DNA of 39,714 nucleotides, from the NCBI GenBank assembly GCA_013054445.1, contig JAAMPI010000392.1, positions 1 through 39,714 of the forward strand. The letters are read 5' to 3'. Each line of letters begins with the position of its first letter. The stretch's first letter is position 1. Shown here one piece after another: positions 1 to 10,963 of this stretch. The position numbers and the translations under genes are program-made. Below the pieces are notes generated by a model that saw nothing but the letters and a program-made list of their open reading frames with translations, was not told where the DNA came from and made no database searches. The DNA is from Cudoniella acicularis (Eukaryota > Ascomycota > Leotiomycetes > Helotiales > Helotiaceae).

Positions 1-504
1 GGTTTATAGCCGACTAATATAGATAAGCCCCTTATAAGCCGTTTACTCCTAGAAAACAGTAATAACACTGACGAACCGACTCTAAACGACCTAATTCGGG
101 AGGCTAGACTCGTCTGGAGTGAGAATATATCTCTAGAGCCCTAGGGGACTCCTCGGGTAGCACGGGATATACGAAGGTAGGCTAAGACGATTACCCGATT
201 AGGCGAGCCTGATCTTCCAACTCGTCGCCTATTCTTTAGGAAGGTCGTAAAAGGATTTGAGGAAAAGGACTATGCTTTAGCACAGGCAGAGCTTCGAATT
301 TGGCAGTTAGAAGCTCGGGTTCAGCAGTTAGAGCCTAGGAAAAGACGGAAGGTTCGGACGAGTCCGAATTCCAAGTTTGTAGATATTCGGGCTATTAAAA
401 TAGCATAGATTGAGGCAGGGGACCGTGAAATTGATAAGGAAGACTCTGATTCGTCTAAAGAATCTACTGCTACGAGCGATTGTATAGAAATTCAAAATCC
501 GTAG
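1..504 (+). pseudogene. pogo/Fot1-type DDE transposase, C-terminal relic
   Basis: Frame 1 reads as a typical C-terminal tail of fungal pogo/Fot1 transposases: a segment resembling TPRVARDIRR followed by a Leu/Gln/Glu coiled coil (AELRIWQLEARVQQLEPRKR) and a basic KRRKV patch, then an acidic Ser/Asp tail. Four TAG codons interrupt it (codon 3, and after SLEP, DIRR and KIA) before the terminal TAG. Each sits where CAG (Gln) would be expected, which matches C-to-T change in a CpA context as RIP makes. The catalytic DDE part lies outside the window. The sequence after about 505 is not coding, and I could not delimit the terminal inverted repeat. Confidence 0.75.
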
Positions 505-774
505 AGTTATAAGGGTTGGAAGGGGGTAGTCTAGAATTAAGCGAGGTGGCCGGAATAGGGGGATGGCCGGAATGGAGGTGCACGGACTTAACTGAATCTG
601 TCTAACCTTAACCGAATAAGCTAAATCATACGTGGTGAAGTATAGCCTGTCTTTTCATACCTTGGAACGAAAGAAGAGCTCTATTGGTTATATCTCTATT
701 AAATACGACTTCTGATTCCGGATTGAGTATTGGTATGTGATCTTTGTTACCGGAATCATGCTTGGTTTTGACAG

Positions 775-798
775 CAGCCTCGCAGCCTCGCAGCCTCG
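775..798 (+). repeat. 8-bp tandem repeat, three perfect copies
   Basis: The unit cagcctcg is present three times in a row, directly upstream of the HET relic. It lies in the 5' region where the HET frame is open but has no ATG. A copy-number change of an 8-bp unit shifts the frame, so it is a plausible site of length variation. Confidence 0.8.
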
Positions 799-820
799 CA
801 GGATCTAATATTTCCAAGGT

Positions 821-1386
821 ATGGAGCAGAGGTGTACAAGAAACTCGAACCGTCTACTCGCCGCATACGGCTTCTCACTTTAGCATCATATTCGGGATCA
901 AGCCAAATCGAATGGGAGCTAAAGCCGTACCCCCTAGACCGATTGCCAAAATACGAGGCATTGCCCTATGCTTGGGGAGGTCCAACTCCGGAAGACACTG
1001 TATTCATAAACGAGCGACCGTTTCCAGTAGCAAGAAATTTACTCGAAGTAATGCGGAATCTTTGTCACCAACGGACTGGGTTTACTATATGGATAGACGC
1101 GATCTGCATCAACCAGGAGGATATCAAGGAACGCAATAACCAAGTTGGGCTAATGAAAGACATTTATCAAAATGCATCGCGGGTCATTGTCTGGCTAGGA
1201 CCGAAATCACTATATAGTGATAAAGCCATGGACTTACTTCACACACTCTCCTCCAACTATATTAAGGAGCAAATACTTTTCGCTAGTATGCATGGAGGCA
1301 GTGGTGATATCCTCGGTCGAGAGCATAAGCTTCAAGCTGCCAGTCCTCACTTGAAAGAAGCAATCAATTTAAAACATTCCTCCTGA
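821..1386 (+). pseudogene. HET-domain protein, truncated 5'-half relic
   Basis: The open frame (772-1386) contains the first half of a heterokaryon-incompatibility (HET, PF06985) domain: YEALPYAWGG, then FTIWIDAICINQED, then QVGLMKDIYQNASRVIVWLG. These domains trigger cell death when unlike fungal individuals fuse. The gene looks broken. No ATG lies in the HET frame upstream of the domain. An ATG at 821 (MEQ) is out of frame with VYKKLEPSTRRIRLL, so a small indel near 826-832 is likely. The frame ends in TGA right after NLKHSS, and the usual downstream block (PWW.R.W.VQE, DPRDKVYGLLG) is not found. It could instead be a short HET-only protein, but the missing start argues against this. Confidence 0.7.
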
Positions 1387-2102
1387 GAATATTTAGTTAC
1401 GGCACTTGAACAGGGAACTGAGATGCTCTTGGAGGATTTGAGAGCTCTACTCGGCCTTCTCGTTTCAGTACGTAATTTGTACATTTTCAGATCTTCTACA
1501 TAAGTGCATTGCAGCTGACAATTTACAAGCCATTTATTTGCGATTTATCCTCTTGTTTCCTAATGTAGATACCAATATTATGTACTCTCAGTTAATAGAC
1601 TTTCGGTGTTCGGATGTCTCAATCTGACTGCATACCATAATTGAGCCTAAGACTTGCGTAAATTGGAACGCGCAAGCAGTAAAATTCTTAAAACAGGTGA
1701 CCCAATTGGATGAAAGAACCTAGCACATTTTTATTTGGTTAAAAATGCGCGTCGAGGGGTATGACCGTCGGAAGCACGACTACTTTATTTGTGCGTCATC
1801 CTCGGTATTTAGATCTTTTGGTTGAACGTTACCTCAAAGTTCTTTAGCCGCTAGCAACTATCCATCATATTCACGTAAAAAGAGGCACATCACGAAATCT
1901 TGCACAATATCTCAATCTACGTGGTAAACTCTTTGGTGCATTTACCGACTGGGAGAATGGCCTAGACAAACATCATTTTGGGAAATTTATCCGGCCTAGG
2001 CAATGAACACATTGCTGCCATTTAGTTGTTTCGGGTATATTTGAATAGGAGCGCTAAATATCAAAAATTTGCATTCTACTTAAAGGATACCAGAGTTTTA
2101 AC
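1387..2102. other. no gene seen; AT-rich spacer
   Basis: Stops are frequent in all frames and I recognise no domain. The missing 3' half of the HET gene was looked for here and not found. The last part is the 5' flank of the secreted-protein gene that starts at 2103. Confidence 0.5.
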
Positions 2103-2969
2103 ATGAAACTCATTGCGAGGATACATCTTGCCATCAGCATCCTATTCTTTCTTACTTTTGTCCCTACTGCGTTGGAAAATGTATGGGGTTCAACTCGGTC
2201 TAGTAGACCGATCATTAGTTTAGGTGAGTAAAGAAGCATTTAGTGATAGAAAAACATTCCAAGATGTCCCAATGCTCATTTTTGTCCTGTAGAATCCTAT
2301 AAGTCTTTCAGATCGACCGTTCTAGGCTATATCACATTCTCAAAGAAAGAAAACGTCGCTCTGCGGCTTTCTCAGCAACACTTCTCCTCTACGCTCCATT
2401 TTAATGAAGATGTCGCCAAAAAGTCTGCACACCATGACACTCGTCTCTTAAACCAGTCTCTAGTGGTGCCGAATCCACCCAATGCGTTCAAATATTTGTT
2501 TCAAAGAGCAATGGATTACTTATCCCCTGAAGGACCCCGACCTCTACCCAGAGACAAGAGCGTCTTCTATTCTTCTGGTCAAGATAAGGAGGCTGCCCAA
2601 TATGCTTTCAAGAAGAAATATTACGACTACCATATGATATTCAAAGGTTTCGACGATCAGATAGACGCCAAATTTCTTGACTGTGAAGAAGGACAAAATA
2701 TCAGAATCGAAATTTTGAGTGCAGCGATGTCGCAAGCTTCTAGTGGCAGGGTTTGGGTTTTCATGGACCCGAATGGTCTGAAAGAAAACTCCACGTTTGC
2801 GATGTTTGAGTGGCCGGAGTTGGTTGCGAATGAGAAGGTGGAGAGGATTATTTGGGTTAATAAGGAAAACCATTTGCATACAGAGGACCTTTGGCAATCT
2901 GGGGATAAGGAGTCCCCTTTCCCGCTTAATACGCGTGTGCGAGATGTTCATGCGCTTTTGAGGAATTAG
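2103..2969 (+). CDS. secreted protein, ADP-ribosyl cyclase/CD38-like fold candidate
   Basis: Two exons: 2103-2223 and 2293-2969, with a 69-nt intron (donor GTGAGT at 2224, acceptor CTGTAG ending at 2292). The phase-1 join restores a continuous 265-aa protein. It starts with a clear signal peptide (MKLIARIHLAISILFFLTFV, then PTA), so export is expected. The C-terminal half has SVFYSSG near residue 130 and SSGRVWVF at 190-197. ENSTFAMFEW at 205-214 is followed by VERIIWV at 223-229. From knowledge of the family, the ADP-ribosyl cyclase/CD38 fold carries a similar block of strand, NG, NSTF, then the catalytic Glu and a Trp-Val strand; Glu213 would be that residue. The tryptophan usual in the preceding helix of CD38 enzymes is not evident. 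If right, the substrate would be NAD. A secreted effector of unknown fold is the alternative. The gene model is strong and the function tentative. Confidence 0.7.
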
Positions 2970-3747
2970 TCTTTTGTTTGATGATCGCTACTGCTTGAAC
3001 ACTCTTAAGAAACAGAGGGTTAGACTGGACAGGTGGGCAGATGCAAAGATCTATACTACAGTCACCAGCCACTTGTGCGTGTTAGAAGACTTACAAAGTT
3101 TTGTTAAATTGGTAACATTGATAAATCTCAGTTCTTAGATCCTCGACCGCTTCATTGTTAGCAAACTCCCGTTGTCACACCCTTATTCAAGAATCAAGGT
3201 GCATAAGATCGTATCCCGAAATTATAATTGTCACATAGTAACGTTGCTGTTGGTTTTTATTATATTCGGTGTCAGGGTTAAAGACTACTGATAAATATTG
3301 GACTTAAATTACTTAAGATTTGCCGACATACACGAACTAAGACGGGTGATTCTTGAGCAATTTTCTCACGTGGTTCTCAAGCAAAATCCGCAATCAGGGC
3401 CTGGCCTATTAACTCGGCGATCCCGCTAATTTAATAAGGTGGGCAGGGCTTCATGCAGCAATAAATATACGAGATCGCGAAAAACACCCTGCAGAGGAAA
3501 TGAAAGTGACCATCTTTGGCGACGATTTGAACATCGATGCGCAAGAGAATCCTCCGGTTAAATATTGAAAATGGATTTTCCCAAGTATTGAGGCACTGAT
3601 ATCGGCAGCTTAGTACTTTTCTCCTTCACGGGCTTGATCATTTATAAGGAATGGAAGAGCCTCGCCGAAATTTGAAGAAGTGCAAAGAAGTTGTCCTAAC
3701 AGCATCATAATCGTTCAGGCTAAACCTTGCTTTGTCAAGCTGTGAAT
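2970..3747. other. no gene seen; intergenic
   Basis: AT-rich and full of stops. A 22-codon ATG frame near 3500 (MKVTIFGDDLNIDAQENPPV...) has nothing to support it. The last 100 bases are the likely promoter of the gene at 3748. Confidence 0.45.
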
Positions 3748-5401
3748 ATGGTTTTCCTCCTTCCTGTCTTTGGACTCGCTTTGCTCTTTACAGGTGGAGA
3801 TGCAATCATTGGTCAGTAAAGTGGCACCTTAGCAAAGGATTTTGCTACCAAGCTGCGAATAATTTGTAACATTCTATCTCAGATCCAAGATCGGGCAGCA
3901 TTTCGATCTCAAGAACTCCTCAACTCCCAAGTAAGACTGCGACGACGCTCAGTACGGCCATTTCGAAGGCAGAAGTTTTATCCTCTCAAACCTCGGCCGC
4001 ATCAGTAGCACTCAGTTCAACAACCGTTGAACCACCGGAAATTACCGCACCACCGGTCTTTCAAGACTCATACCCTGGAATATCGGATGATGATCTTGAT
4101 TGCTGGAAGTCTTACGCCTTTTATACCAGCAGATCCTCCGAGATTGATTATGACATGACCAGTGTCTCGGTATCTACAATCACGTTGGTTTTGCCCAAAT
4201 CCATCACTTCCTGGTGGACTACTTCAGAAACATGGCCAGCGCCATACACGACCCTTTGTGACGGATATCCACGAGTAACCGGAACTGCAACAGTAAACTC
4301 ATACCTGGCGACCTCAACGGCATATAACGTTACGCAATATTCATATGTTAGTCACCCTACTACGACTCAGCGATATCTTCCGTCCCCTTCCTGTACCATT
4401 GAGCCTTACGGTACCGCATGCAGTAATGCGTTTCAGACAATGAGTTCTATGATAAGTAGTATTTCAGTGCTCAGCTTAACGACCGTTTGGCCCGGAGACG
4501 ATCTGGAACGAATCTCTCGGGTGCTGGAACCTCCTTGCAATAGCCTCGACTCATATCCAACAACATCTACCAAAGTTACATGTCATATACGAGCAGATCA
4601 AGTTTCAATGCTTTATTGGCCTGTGACATTAAGAGGCAACTTCTGCGGAAATGGTACCGTATCAACAGTAAATCCAACCCAAACAATCTCGGGGGTTCCA
4701 AATACAGTCCAGTTTGGCGATGACACTTTAACGACATCCTCAATATAGTGAGTTCTGTCCAGCATCACGCATCTTTTGTTATATATCCTTACATTCCAAG
4801 AACAATATTTGTATAGAAACTATTTTACCTTACTGACTTGTCTATTATTCAGCTATGCCATCACTAATATGCAACTTCAAACTCTTACTGGACTTTCTCG
4901 AGGAGTGTCTGTTTGGGTTGACTATGGAACCCCTATCGAGACAGCAACATTTTCCGAGTCCATGGACAACATAACTGCCGTCCACACTAGAATTCACCGC
5001 GCGCCCGCCACGGCAGTCCTTACACCGTAGGAGCTCCATATTCTCTGGATTTTGGAGATCTGGCGACGATACCTGCTACTAAGTACTGGTCAAACTATCT
5101 ACGAAGCACCATCTACCAGGCCAAAGTTCATAGCCCAGATCTTACTTTCCCTCCGGTCGGAGCCTTAACCCTATGGCCCATTTGCGACAGTATACCTTCT
5201 AGCTGGAGAGTTCCTGCTTTTGTTACCTTACCAGTTACGGGGGCTGAGCCAACTGACGACGCGGTCAAACTCGCAGCGCAGATCATAACTAGTTCGTCAA
5301 CACCTAGTCGTACTGCGGCACCCGTACACTCGTCGTCTGTCTCCGTCACGACCATCGTGGAGGTGGATTTGCCGTCGGATTTTCCAGATGCTAAGCTATG
5401 A
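3748..5401 (+). CDS. Ser/Thr-rich secreted protein of unknown function
   Basis: A signal peptide (MVFLLPVFGLALLFTGGDAI) is followed by a GTCAGT donor at 3812 and a CTCAG acceptor ending at 3882. Exon 2 (3883-4747) is rich in Ser, Thr, Pro and Tyr with a PSPSCTIEPYGTACS block. A second intron runs 4748-4852 (GTGAGT; branch-like CTGAC; TTCAG). After it the frame of exon 3 stops at 5028, but the sequence from PYTVGAPYSLDFGDLATIP to the TGA at 5399-5401 is clearly coding in another frame. A third intron 4914-4990 (GTGTCT...CACTAG, phase 0) reconciles both and gives 466 aa; a frameshift in the GC-rich stretch near 5000-5020 is the alternative. It looks like one of the large fungal families of uncharacterised extracellular proteins with conserved cysteines. 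There is no GPI signal or membrane helix at the end. Function not recognised. Confidence 0.6.
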
Positions 5402-6185
5402 AATACATTCGCGTCTTAAAAGCGGGACGACACAGCGGAGGGGTAGCACTCTTTCTTTCCGATAGTGGAGGAAATATGAGGGATTTAGAACTGTCATTTA
5501 CTCGTTATTAACCCTTTCAACTTTATCTTAGTAACTAAACTTGAAAGTTTTAAGATCGTTCTACACTTTAAAGAATATTATCTCCCTGATCCTGAGGCTT
5601 AAGGAGACCTAGAAACGCTGAGATTAGAAGTTTTCTTTAAGCATATCATAAAGTATCAATATAAATGGGCGTATTATATGCCGTTCTTCAACAACACTTT
5701 AAATATTAACTCACCTCGCGATAAACTAGCATGTTATAAGTAGATTATTTAATTCTTATAAGGCTTTAATAGATGCCTCCAGAGCTTTAACAGATATATT
5801 ATCAATGGGCATTTTATTATTTTCAACTGTTTGTGGGTGTTGTGCTTAGATGCCGATTCACGGGGTATGTCGGTCCCCCAGGTCACATCACGATTCCGTT
5901 CTTGCTCTTCGCAACACTTCCTTTTTCTTTCGTTCTTTCGTCTAATTGCTACCGTTTTGGGGTTTCAAGCCCATTATCATGAGGCTGGCTCGCGTGTGGT
6001 TGCAATGGAAAGGTTTCACCAGTTGATTGAGATTCATGGTCCAGCCCATGTAAGCCAAACGGTTTTCGAAAAGCAATTTGACAAAAGAGGAAAAGGCGGG
6101 AATTCCATAAGATAGATGCAGATTCTTCTTTTGGGTAAAAAATAATCACGAACCACGGTCTAACCTCCGCACTCAGACTGCTAAG
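5402..6185. other. no gene seen; AT-rich, decayed sequence
   Basis: Very AT-rich with TTTAAA/TATAAG runs, as in RIP-decayed repeats. The open frame at 5831-6115 has no recognisable domain and no coding-like composition, so I do not call it a gene. Confidence 0.45.
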
Positions 6186-7339
6186 ATGCTGTTCTCACTT
6201 GCACCATTTTTCTTTCTGTTATCATCCGCCATCGTTCAAGCTGTGCTGTTTGCGGCTTATAATAACGAAGATGCCGTTGTCCCAACAGGCACGACCCAAA
6301 CACTTGAATGGCAACATGCTACAGGAGCGGTGTTGATGCTTTTGTCGAGTTCCCAACTAAGCACTGGAATTGAAGATTATCCTGTAGCGCGTAAGTTATT
6401 TGTCTGATTAATATCCCCGAAAGGAACTCTACTAATCTGCCATTTGTGAAGCTGGCTTAACTGGGGCTTCAGGATCATACAATTGGAAGATTCCGACAAA
6501 CTTGCTAACAGGCCAACTGTTCGGCTTATTCATTTCGGACTCAACAGCGGAGTACGATACCTCAAATTATTTCTACATAGGCTCTAACCTAACATTAACT
6601 TCGACATCTGCATCGGCGAGTAAGGTGAATATGGTCTAGGAGCATGTATATGGAAGCACAAATCGCTGATAAAGTTTACTAGTCGTCTACTGTCGCCTCT
6701 ACATCGAGTTCTCCACCAACCCCCTCCATCGCATCAACTCCAGTGGTTGTTCCAACTTCCCAAACAGCAACGTCTGCGAGCTCGAGCTCAGCGAAATTGG
6801 CGACCAGGATGACATCTGCCTCTTCATCAATTCTGGTCTCGAATTCCCCCACCACATTGGCGAAACTTACCTCTCATCTCTCAACGACAGCGACAGCCAC
6901 CGTTACGGCTTTAGCAGATTCGGGATCGGGCAGCATATCAATAGGAGCTAAAGCCGGAATCGGTGCAGGAATCGTCCTCGTTGTGTTGGCGTTGGCAGGC
7001 TTGGCAGGGCTCTTCCTTTGGAAAAGATCTTCGGCAATGAAAAAGGTGACAAATGATAATGGCGGGGTCCCAGTCGAGGAAGTAGGAAAGGGAGGGGTCG
7101 CGGCACTGGGAGAATCAAGTGACGATGTTGGAACAAGAACCCAGCGAGTTGTATGGAACAGAATTGAAGGCAATGGTGGATCCGGTTCCAGTAGCCCCAC
7201 CAAAGGGAGTCGCAGAGTTGAGAGACGGTTCTTTGATTGCCGAGTTGGCTTAGTAGGCGGGCGGCAGGCCTTTCAAAGGCGGTTGGATTTAACAAGGGGA
7301 GGCTATATGTATAGACCCCTCCAAAGCTATCGTCACTAA
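6186..7339 (+). CDS. single-pass cell-wall protein, Kre9/Knh1-like N-terminal domain
   Basis: Exons 6186-6390, 6452-6624 and 6683 onward; introns of 61 nt (GTAAGT...GAAG) and 58 nt (GTGAAT...CTAG) keep the frame. Order: signal peptide (MLFSLAPFFFLLSSAIVQAV), an Ig-like domain of the Kre9/Knh1 N-terminal type (PTGTTQTLEWQHATG, then ASGSYNWKIPTNLLTGQLF), a Ser/Thr-rich stalk, and a transmembrane helix at about residues 217-239 (IGAGIVLVVLALAGLAGLFL) ending in WKR. This is the build of fungal cell-wall sensors and GPI-like surface proteins. The cytoplasmic tail is doubtful. The frame from exon 3 runs to 7339, but the +1 frame downstream reads LEQEPSELYG, then VAPPKGVAELRDGSLIAELA with a stop at 7251-7253, which is what such tails usually look like. 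A very short 40-nt intron (7046-7085) or a frameshift near 7085-7125 would give a 302-aa product ending at 7253. Confidence 0.7.
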
Positions 7340-7827
7340 TAATTTTTTTCCCACAATAAATATGCTTCTAGAAAAGTAAGTAGTAATAATGGATTTTGTG
7401 GACCTTTGCCTTCAAAAATACCTTTGTTAATCAACAAGATGACTGGATGATTTTCATCTCCCATGTTTCGCGTATTTATGTGAACCGTAGATATTTCAAT
7501 ATATTGAGCTTGAGAAAATCCCTATATAAACTTCTTCAAGGCAGTGGAAGGATACTGGGCCACATATAATCAGCAGTATTATGCGCAACTCCAACAAAAC
7601 CCCATGTGTTGTAATTCCACGAAGTACAGCGTGGCCGTGAAGTACGGAGAACCCAGCAGGTGTGGCTTTACTTGTCCCTCCTCTGCTTATCTTTTAGTGC
7701 AGCTCTCCCCTGATATCTCATCTCTGCAATATCTCCAACCCTCGCTTCCTCGAGTAGGCGCCATGTCCTCTTGCGATTCTTCAACGACAGCAGCAGCTTT
7801 AACGTCTCATCGCGAGGTTCATAGACA
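7340..7827. other. intergenic; no supported gene
   Basis: Contains a weak GTG-initiated frame (from 7544) whose second half runs into the repeat element at 7828; I see no domain in it. Likely 3' flank of the membrane-protein gene. Confidence 0.4.
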
Positions 7828-8520
7828 TAGGCTGCTCGATGGGTACCCATTTATGGGTAGACCCGCGGGTAGGTGGGTATACCCGTGGGTTGCTAAGAAC
7901 CGGTATAAAAATGAAGATATACTTTTATTTAATCTTTTAATTATTCTACTAATTATTTCTCCTAATTACCTTTCTTATACTCTACTAGTATATCTTCCTA
8001 GCGCGAACTCTCCTAGCGCGTACATTCCTGGGGCGTACCCTCCTCCTTCACACGCACTCTTCCCTTCGAGTCCTCTCTTCGCTCGTACTAATTGAATCAT
8101 TAATTTTAAAAAGTCAGCCTCCTAAGCCCCCCTAAGAAGAAGAAGGTAAAGTCAAAGCCACTAGCGCTACACTAAACCTTAACCGCTTCCGGATTCTCTC
8201 CCGGTAATCTGTAGCCGACGAACACGGACAAAGAGAGAGGGAGGGAGGGGGACTTGAAAGGTAACGTGCACAAGAAAGGAGAGCGTGTACAAGGAGAGCG
8301 GTATAAGGAGAGCGTGTATAAGGAAGGAGAGCATGTACAAGACGAGCGTGTATAAAAAAAGAAGAGCGTGTGCTAGGAGAATATGTATAAGGAAGAAAAA
8401 TTTACATAAATTTATGTAATATTTATGTATACGGGTACCCGTGGGTACCCATATAGGAGTAAGAGAAACTATACCCACCCGCGGGTAATGGGTACTACCC
8501 ACTACCCATCACGCAGCCTA
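7828..8520. mobile_element. non-autonomous hAT-like DNA transposon, about 693 bp
   Basis: Imperfect terminal inverted repeats of roughly 50 bp: left end TAGGCTGCTCGATGGGTACC, and the right end in reverse complement begins TAGGCTGCGTGATGGGTAGT. Both continue into GGGTAGACCCGCGGGT-like and GTGGGTAT blocks. Inside each end lie short subterminal repeats: many variants of GGAGAGCGTGTATAA at 8265-8400, and the inverted type CTCCTAGCGCGTAC at 7995-8070. Subterminal repeats are typical transposase-binding sites of hAT elements. The terminus matches the 214-bp MITE at 26554 (TAGACTGCGTGATGGG), so they belong to one superfamily. No transposase frame is present, and I found no 8-bp target duplication (catagaca versus cccaaggc), so it may be old or recombined. 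Confidence 0.7.
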
Positions 8521-8716
8521 CCCAAGGCTCGCTTGTGACCACAGTACCCATATTGTTCTTACCCAAGTCCCAACAAGTTCCCTCGAGTCCATCTCTAGCG
8601 TTATTTTCCTTCAAGAGGACCAGGCATGCGTGCCTGAATCCGGCTATTAGCGTACTAACCCGATATCCGCCTTCTGTTATGGCTTCAGCGGAAGAAGTTG
8701 GCTGTTCGTCGAATAA

Positions 8717-8935
8717 TTAGGCTGATGCATAAGAATCTTTGTATTCAATGAGCACGCAGCGCAGATGTGGATCAACATCTAAAAGGGATACAGTAGATTC
8801 ACCTCCTCTAGGTTCCCCAAGGGCCCATGGTATCGCGTGACTATCTGCTATTGGAATTTCGTCTGGTCCAAGATGTAAGAGTTCGGGCCACAGCTCGTGG
8901 GCCCCCCTTGTGATGGTGAATGCAGATGCGGCTCA
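8717..8935 (-). pseudogene. short unidentified coding relic
   Basis: On the minus strand a 72-codon open stretch follows a TGA (8935-8933) and ends in TAA at 8719-8717. It reads GAHELWPELLHLGPDEIPIA, then IPWALGEPRGGESTVSLLDV, then LRCVLIEYKDSYASA. The composition (Leu, Pro, Glu, Trp, no low complexity) looks like real protein rather than a chance frame. Upstream the same frame continues beyond the TGA with AYAS. It has no ATG. I do not recognise the family. It is best described as the 3' end of a decayed gene. Confidence 0.3.
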
Positions 8936-10963
8936 ACTTGCATATGCGGCTCTGCCTGCCCTGCATCCTTGATCATGTCATTATACTAGCGCCACGCTAA
9001 TGAGCATATAAGAGCCTGTACGTAGACCATTAGCTAGTTTCCCCCTTGTCTTAGATTCTAAGTAATAAGAGTCCTGAATGCAACCACGCCCTGAAGTGCT
9101 CTTGTTACACCTTTCGAGGTTCAGAGAATAGTATATAGTAAGAAATATCGAAAGAAATTATGATATTAAGATTTGATTTACAACAAGAAATATGTTAAGT
9201 CAGAAATAATCTAAGGGAGGTTGTAAGCTTCTAATATAAGTAGCAATCTGTAAGTTAGAGCACGAGCCAGGAGTTAAGCGCTCTTAGCTTGTCTGCGCCT
9301 CAATACAGTTTTTATGGCTAAATATGGAACTGTGAGGCGAGTAAAAAGCAATGTTGGTGCCACATGTCTACCAGCGTCGCATACTAGCTGCAATGATAAC
9401 ATGAAACCCCGCAGAAGATAGAGATTACTCCTTGACCTATCCAGTAGTTTCTCTTACTTAATAATGCCCGTTTACATGTGCATTCAATCCGCTCGCAGCT
9501 GTATGGCTATAGTTAGATATTATGGGAAAATAATGGGTTTTGCGTGCACCTTTGGATCATCTGCCCCCTGATTATTTGGTGCCGCCGATTTCCGTAGTAT
9601 GTACAGCCTCGTTACATAAACGTTTGACAATTTTTCCACGGAACGGTATCAAAATAATATCGCAATTGATCATCTCTGCACCTGTCAAATGTATATTAGG
9701 TTTAGAACAGCACAATCAATAATTCACTGGGTATGATCTTCTTTAAGTTTGGTGTCCAATCCTATACAAAATAGCGGTAGAATGTGTTAGAGGCACAATT
9801 GATTTTGCTTTTGGGGCATGTGCAGCTAAGCCTCAAGATGAAGCAAGCCGCAAACTCCAGGCAACAGCTACGTAACGAGAAAGCCAGCTCACTTAATTTT
9901 TGCGAACTGAAACTAAAATTTTAGAATGTAACGAGTAACTGAGCAAAGTCAAGATACCAATTCTAATTATCGGTATAACAGCATTGAACAAAACAGTCGA
10001 AACATTCGCATCCATGCTATCACTATAGATTTACTATCTCAGTCTGAGAGAGCGGATCTCACATTATTTCCCTGTCCATGAAACCGTGCACGTAACCTTC
10101 GGAGAAGGGCCGGATCCAGAATTCCATGACCAGTACTCAGTATATGCGCATCCAGCTGGAGGAGTAAAGATATTAGTGGGCGGTCCAATTGGAGGTATAC
10201 CATTGTGTTTATCGGTCATTGTCGATGCAAGATACAGAATGACAATGCCCGCACCATATAGAGTGCGGGATCTGTGAAAACTGAAGAAGCATAGAGCTAT
10301 TAAATAAACGTGGGGATTGAGACCAAGAAAATACGAAGCGTAAGCAAGTTCCCATCCTGGAGTTATTTGGTGGCGCCATGTTGTCCAATTAGTGTTTTCG
10401 TGGCTGGCCTGGTTGGTGGTAGAAATTGATATATCTATAATTTTCTAGATCTAACGCCGATGCCGACCGTCTTCCCTGCGACGCCGAATATGACGGCCAA
10501 TATTTAGATGCCAACCACACTAGGTTCTTAGAGTCGCATGTTATCCACGCTCCATTTAAACTCAGAGTCACGCCTTGATATTGCGGACTTTGAGGTTTCA
10601 TTGCATCTAGTGTTCTCATCTGTAGCGATCAGGTGAACCGCAGAATGTATGTATCTTGGCCAATCCTTTCATCAATTTGTTTGAATGCAGCAAACTACAA
10701 ATTAAGCAACGACACGAAATTCAGAGATGAAATGATTGCTGTCTCTTTGACCAACTTCAGAAACGCACATCTAGCGAAGTCGAAGCCTACTGAGGCTATG
10801 GTGAGGCTGTGGTGGGACTGTGGTGAGGCTGTGACTCATCTACTGCGGCCTAAACGAAGATTTCACCGCGTTTATTTCATAAATTAATAACCAGAACTCT
10901 TATCTGGTCGCCTTTACTTTTAAGGTCGTGCCGCACAGCTTGGAAACTTGTCGATTATATACG
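8936..10963. other. about 2 kb with no recognisable gene
   Basis: Multiple stops in all frames. Short frames at 9540-9722, 10086-10277 and 10633-10887 carry no domain that I recognise and lack introns joining them to anything. The last part, from about 10890, is the 5' flank of the HET gene. Confidence 0.45.

Noticed and set aside
7544..8095. 183-codon plus-strand frame
   Set aside because: GTG start, no domain, and its second half is the left end of the hAT-like element.
10086..10277. 63-codon frame as a small gene
   Set aside because: GTG start, no homology that I recognise, and no intron or signal peptide to extend it.
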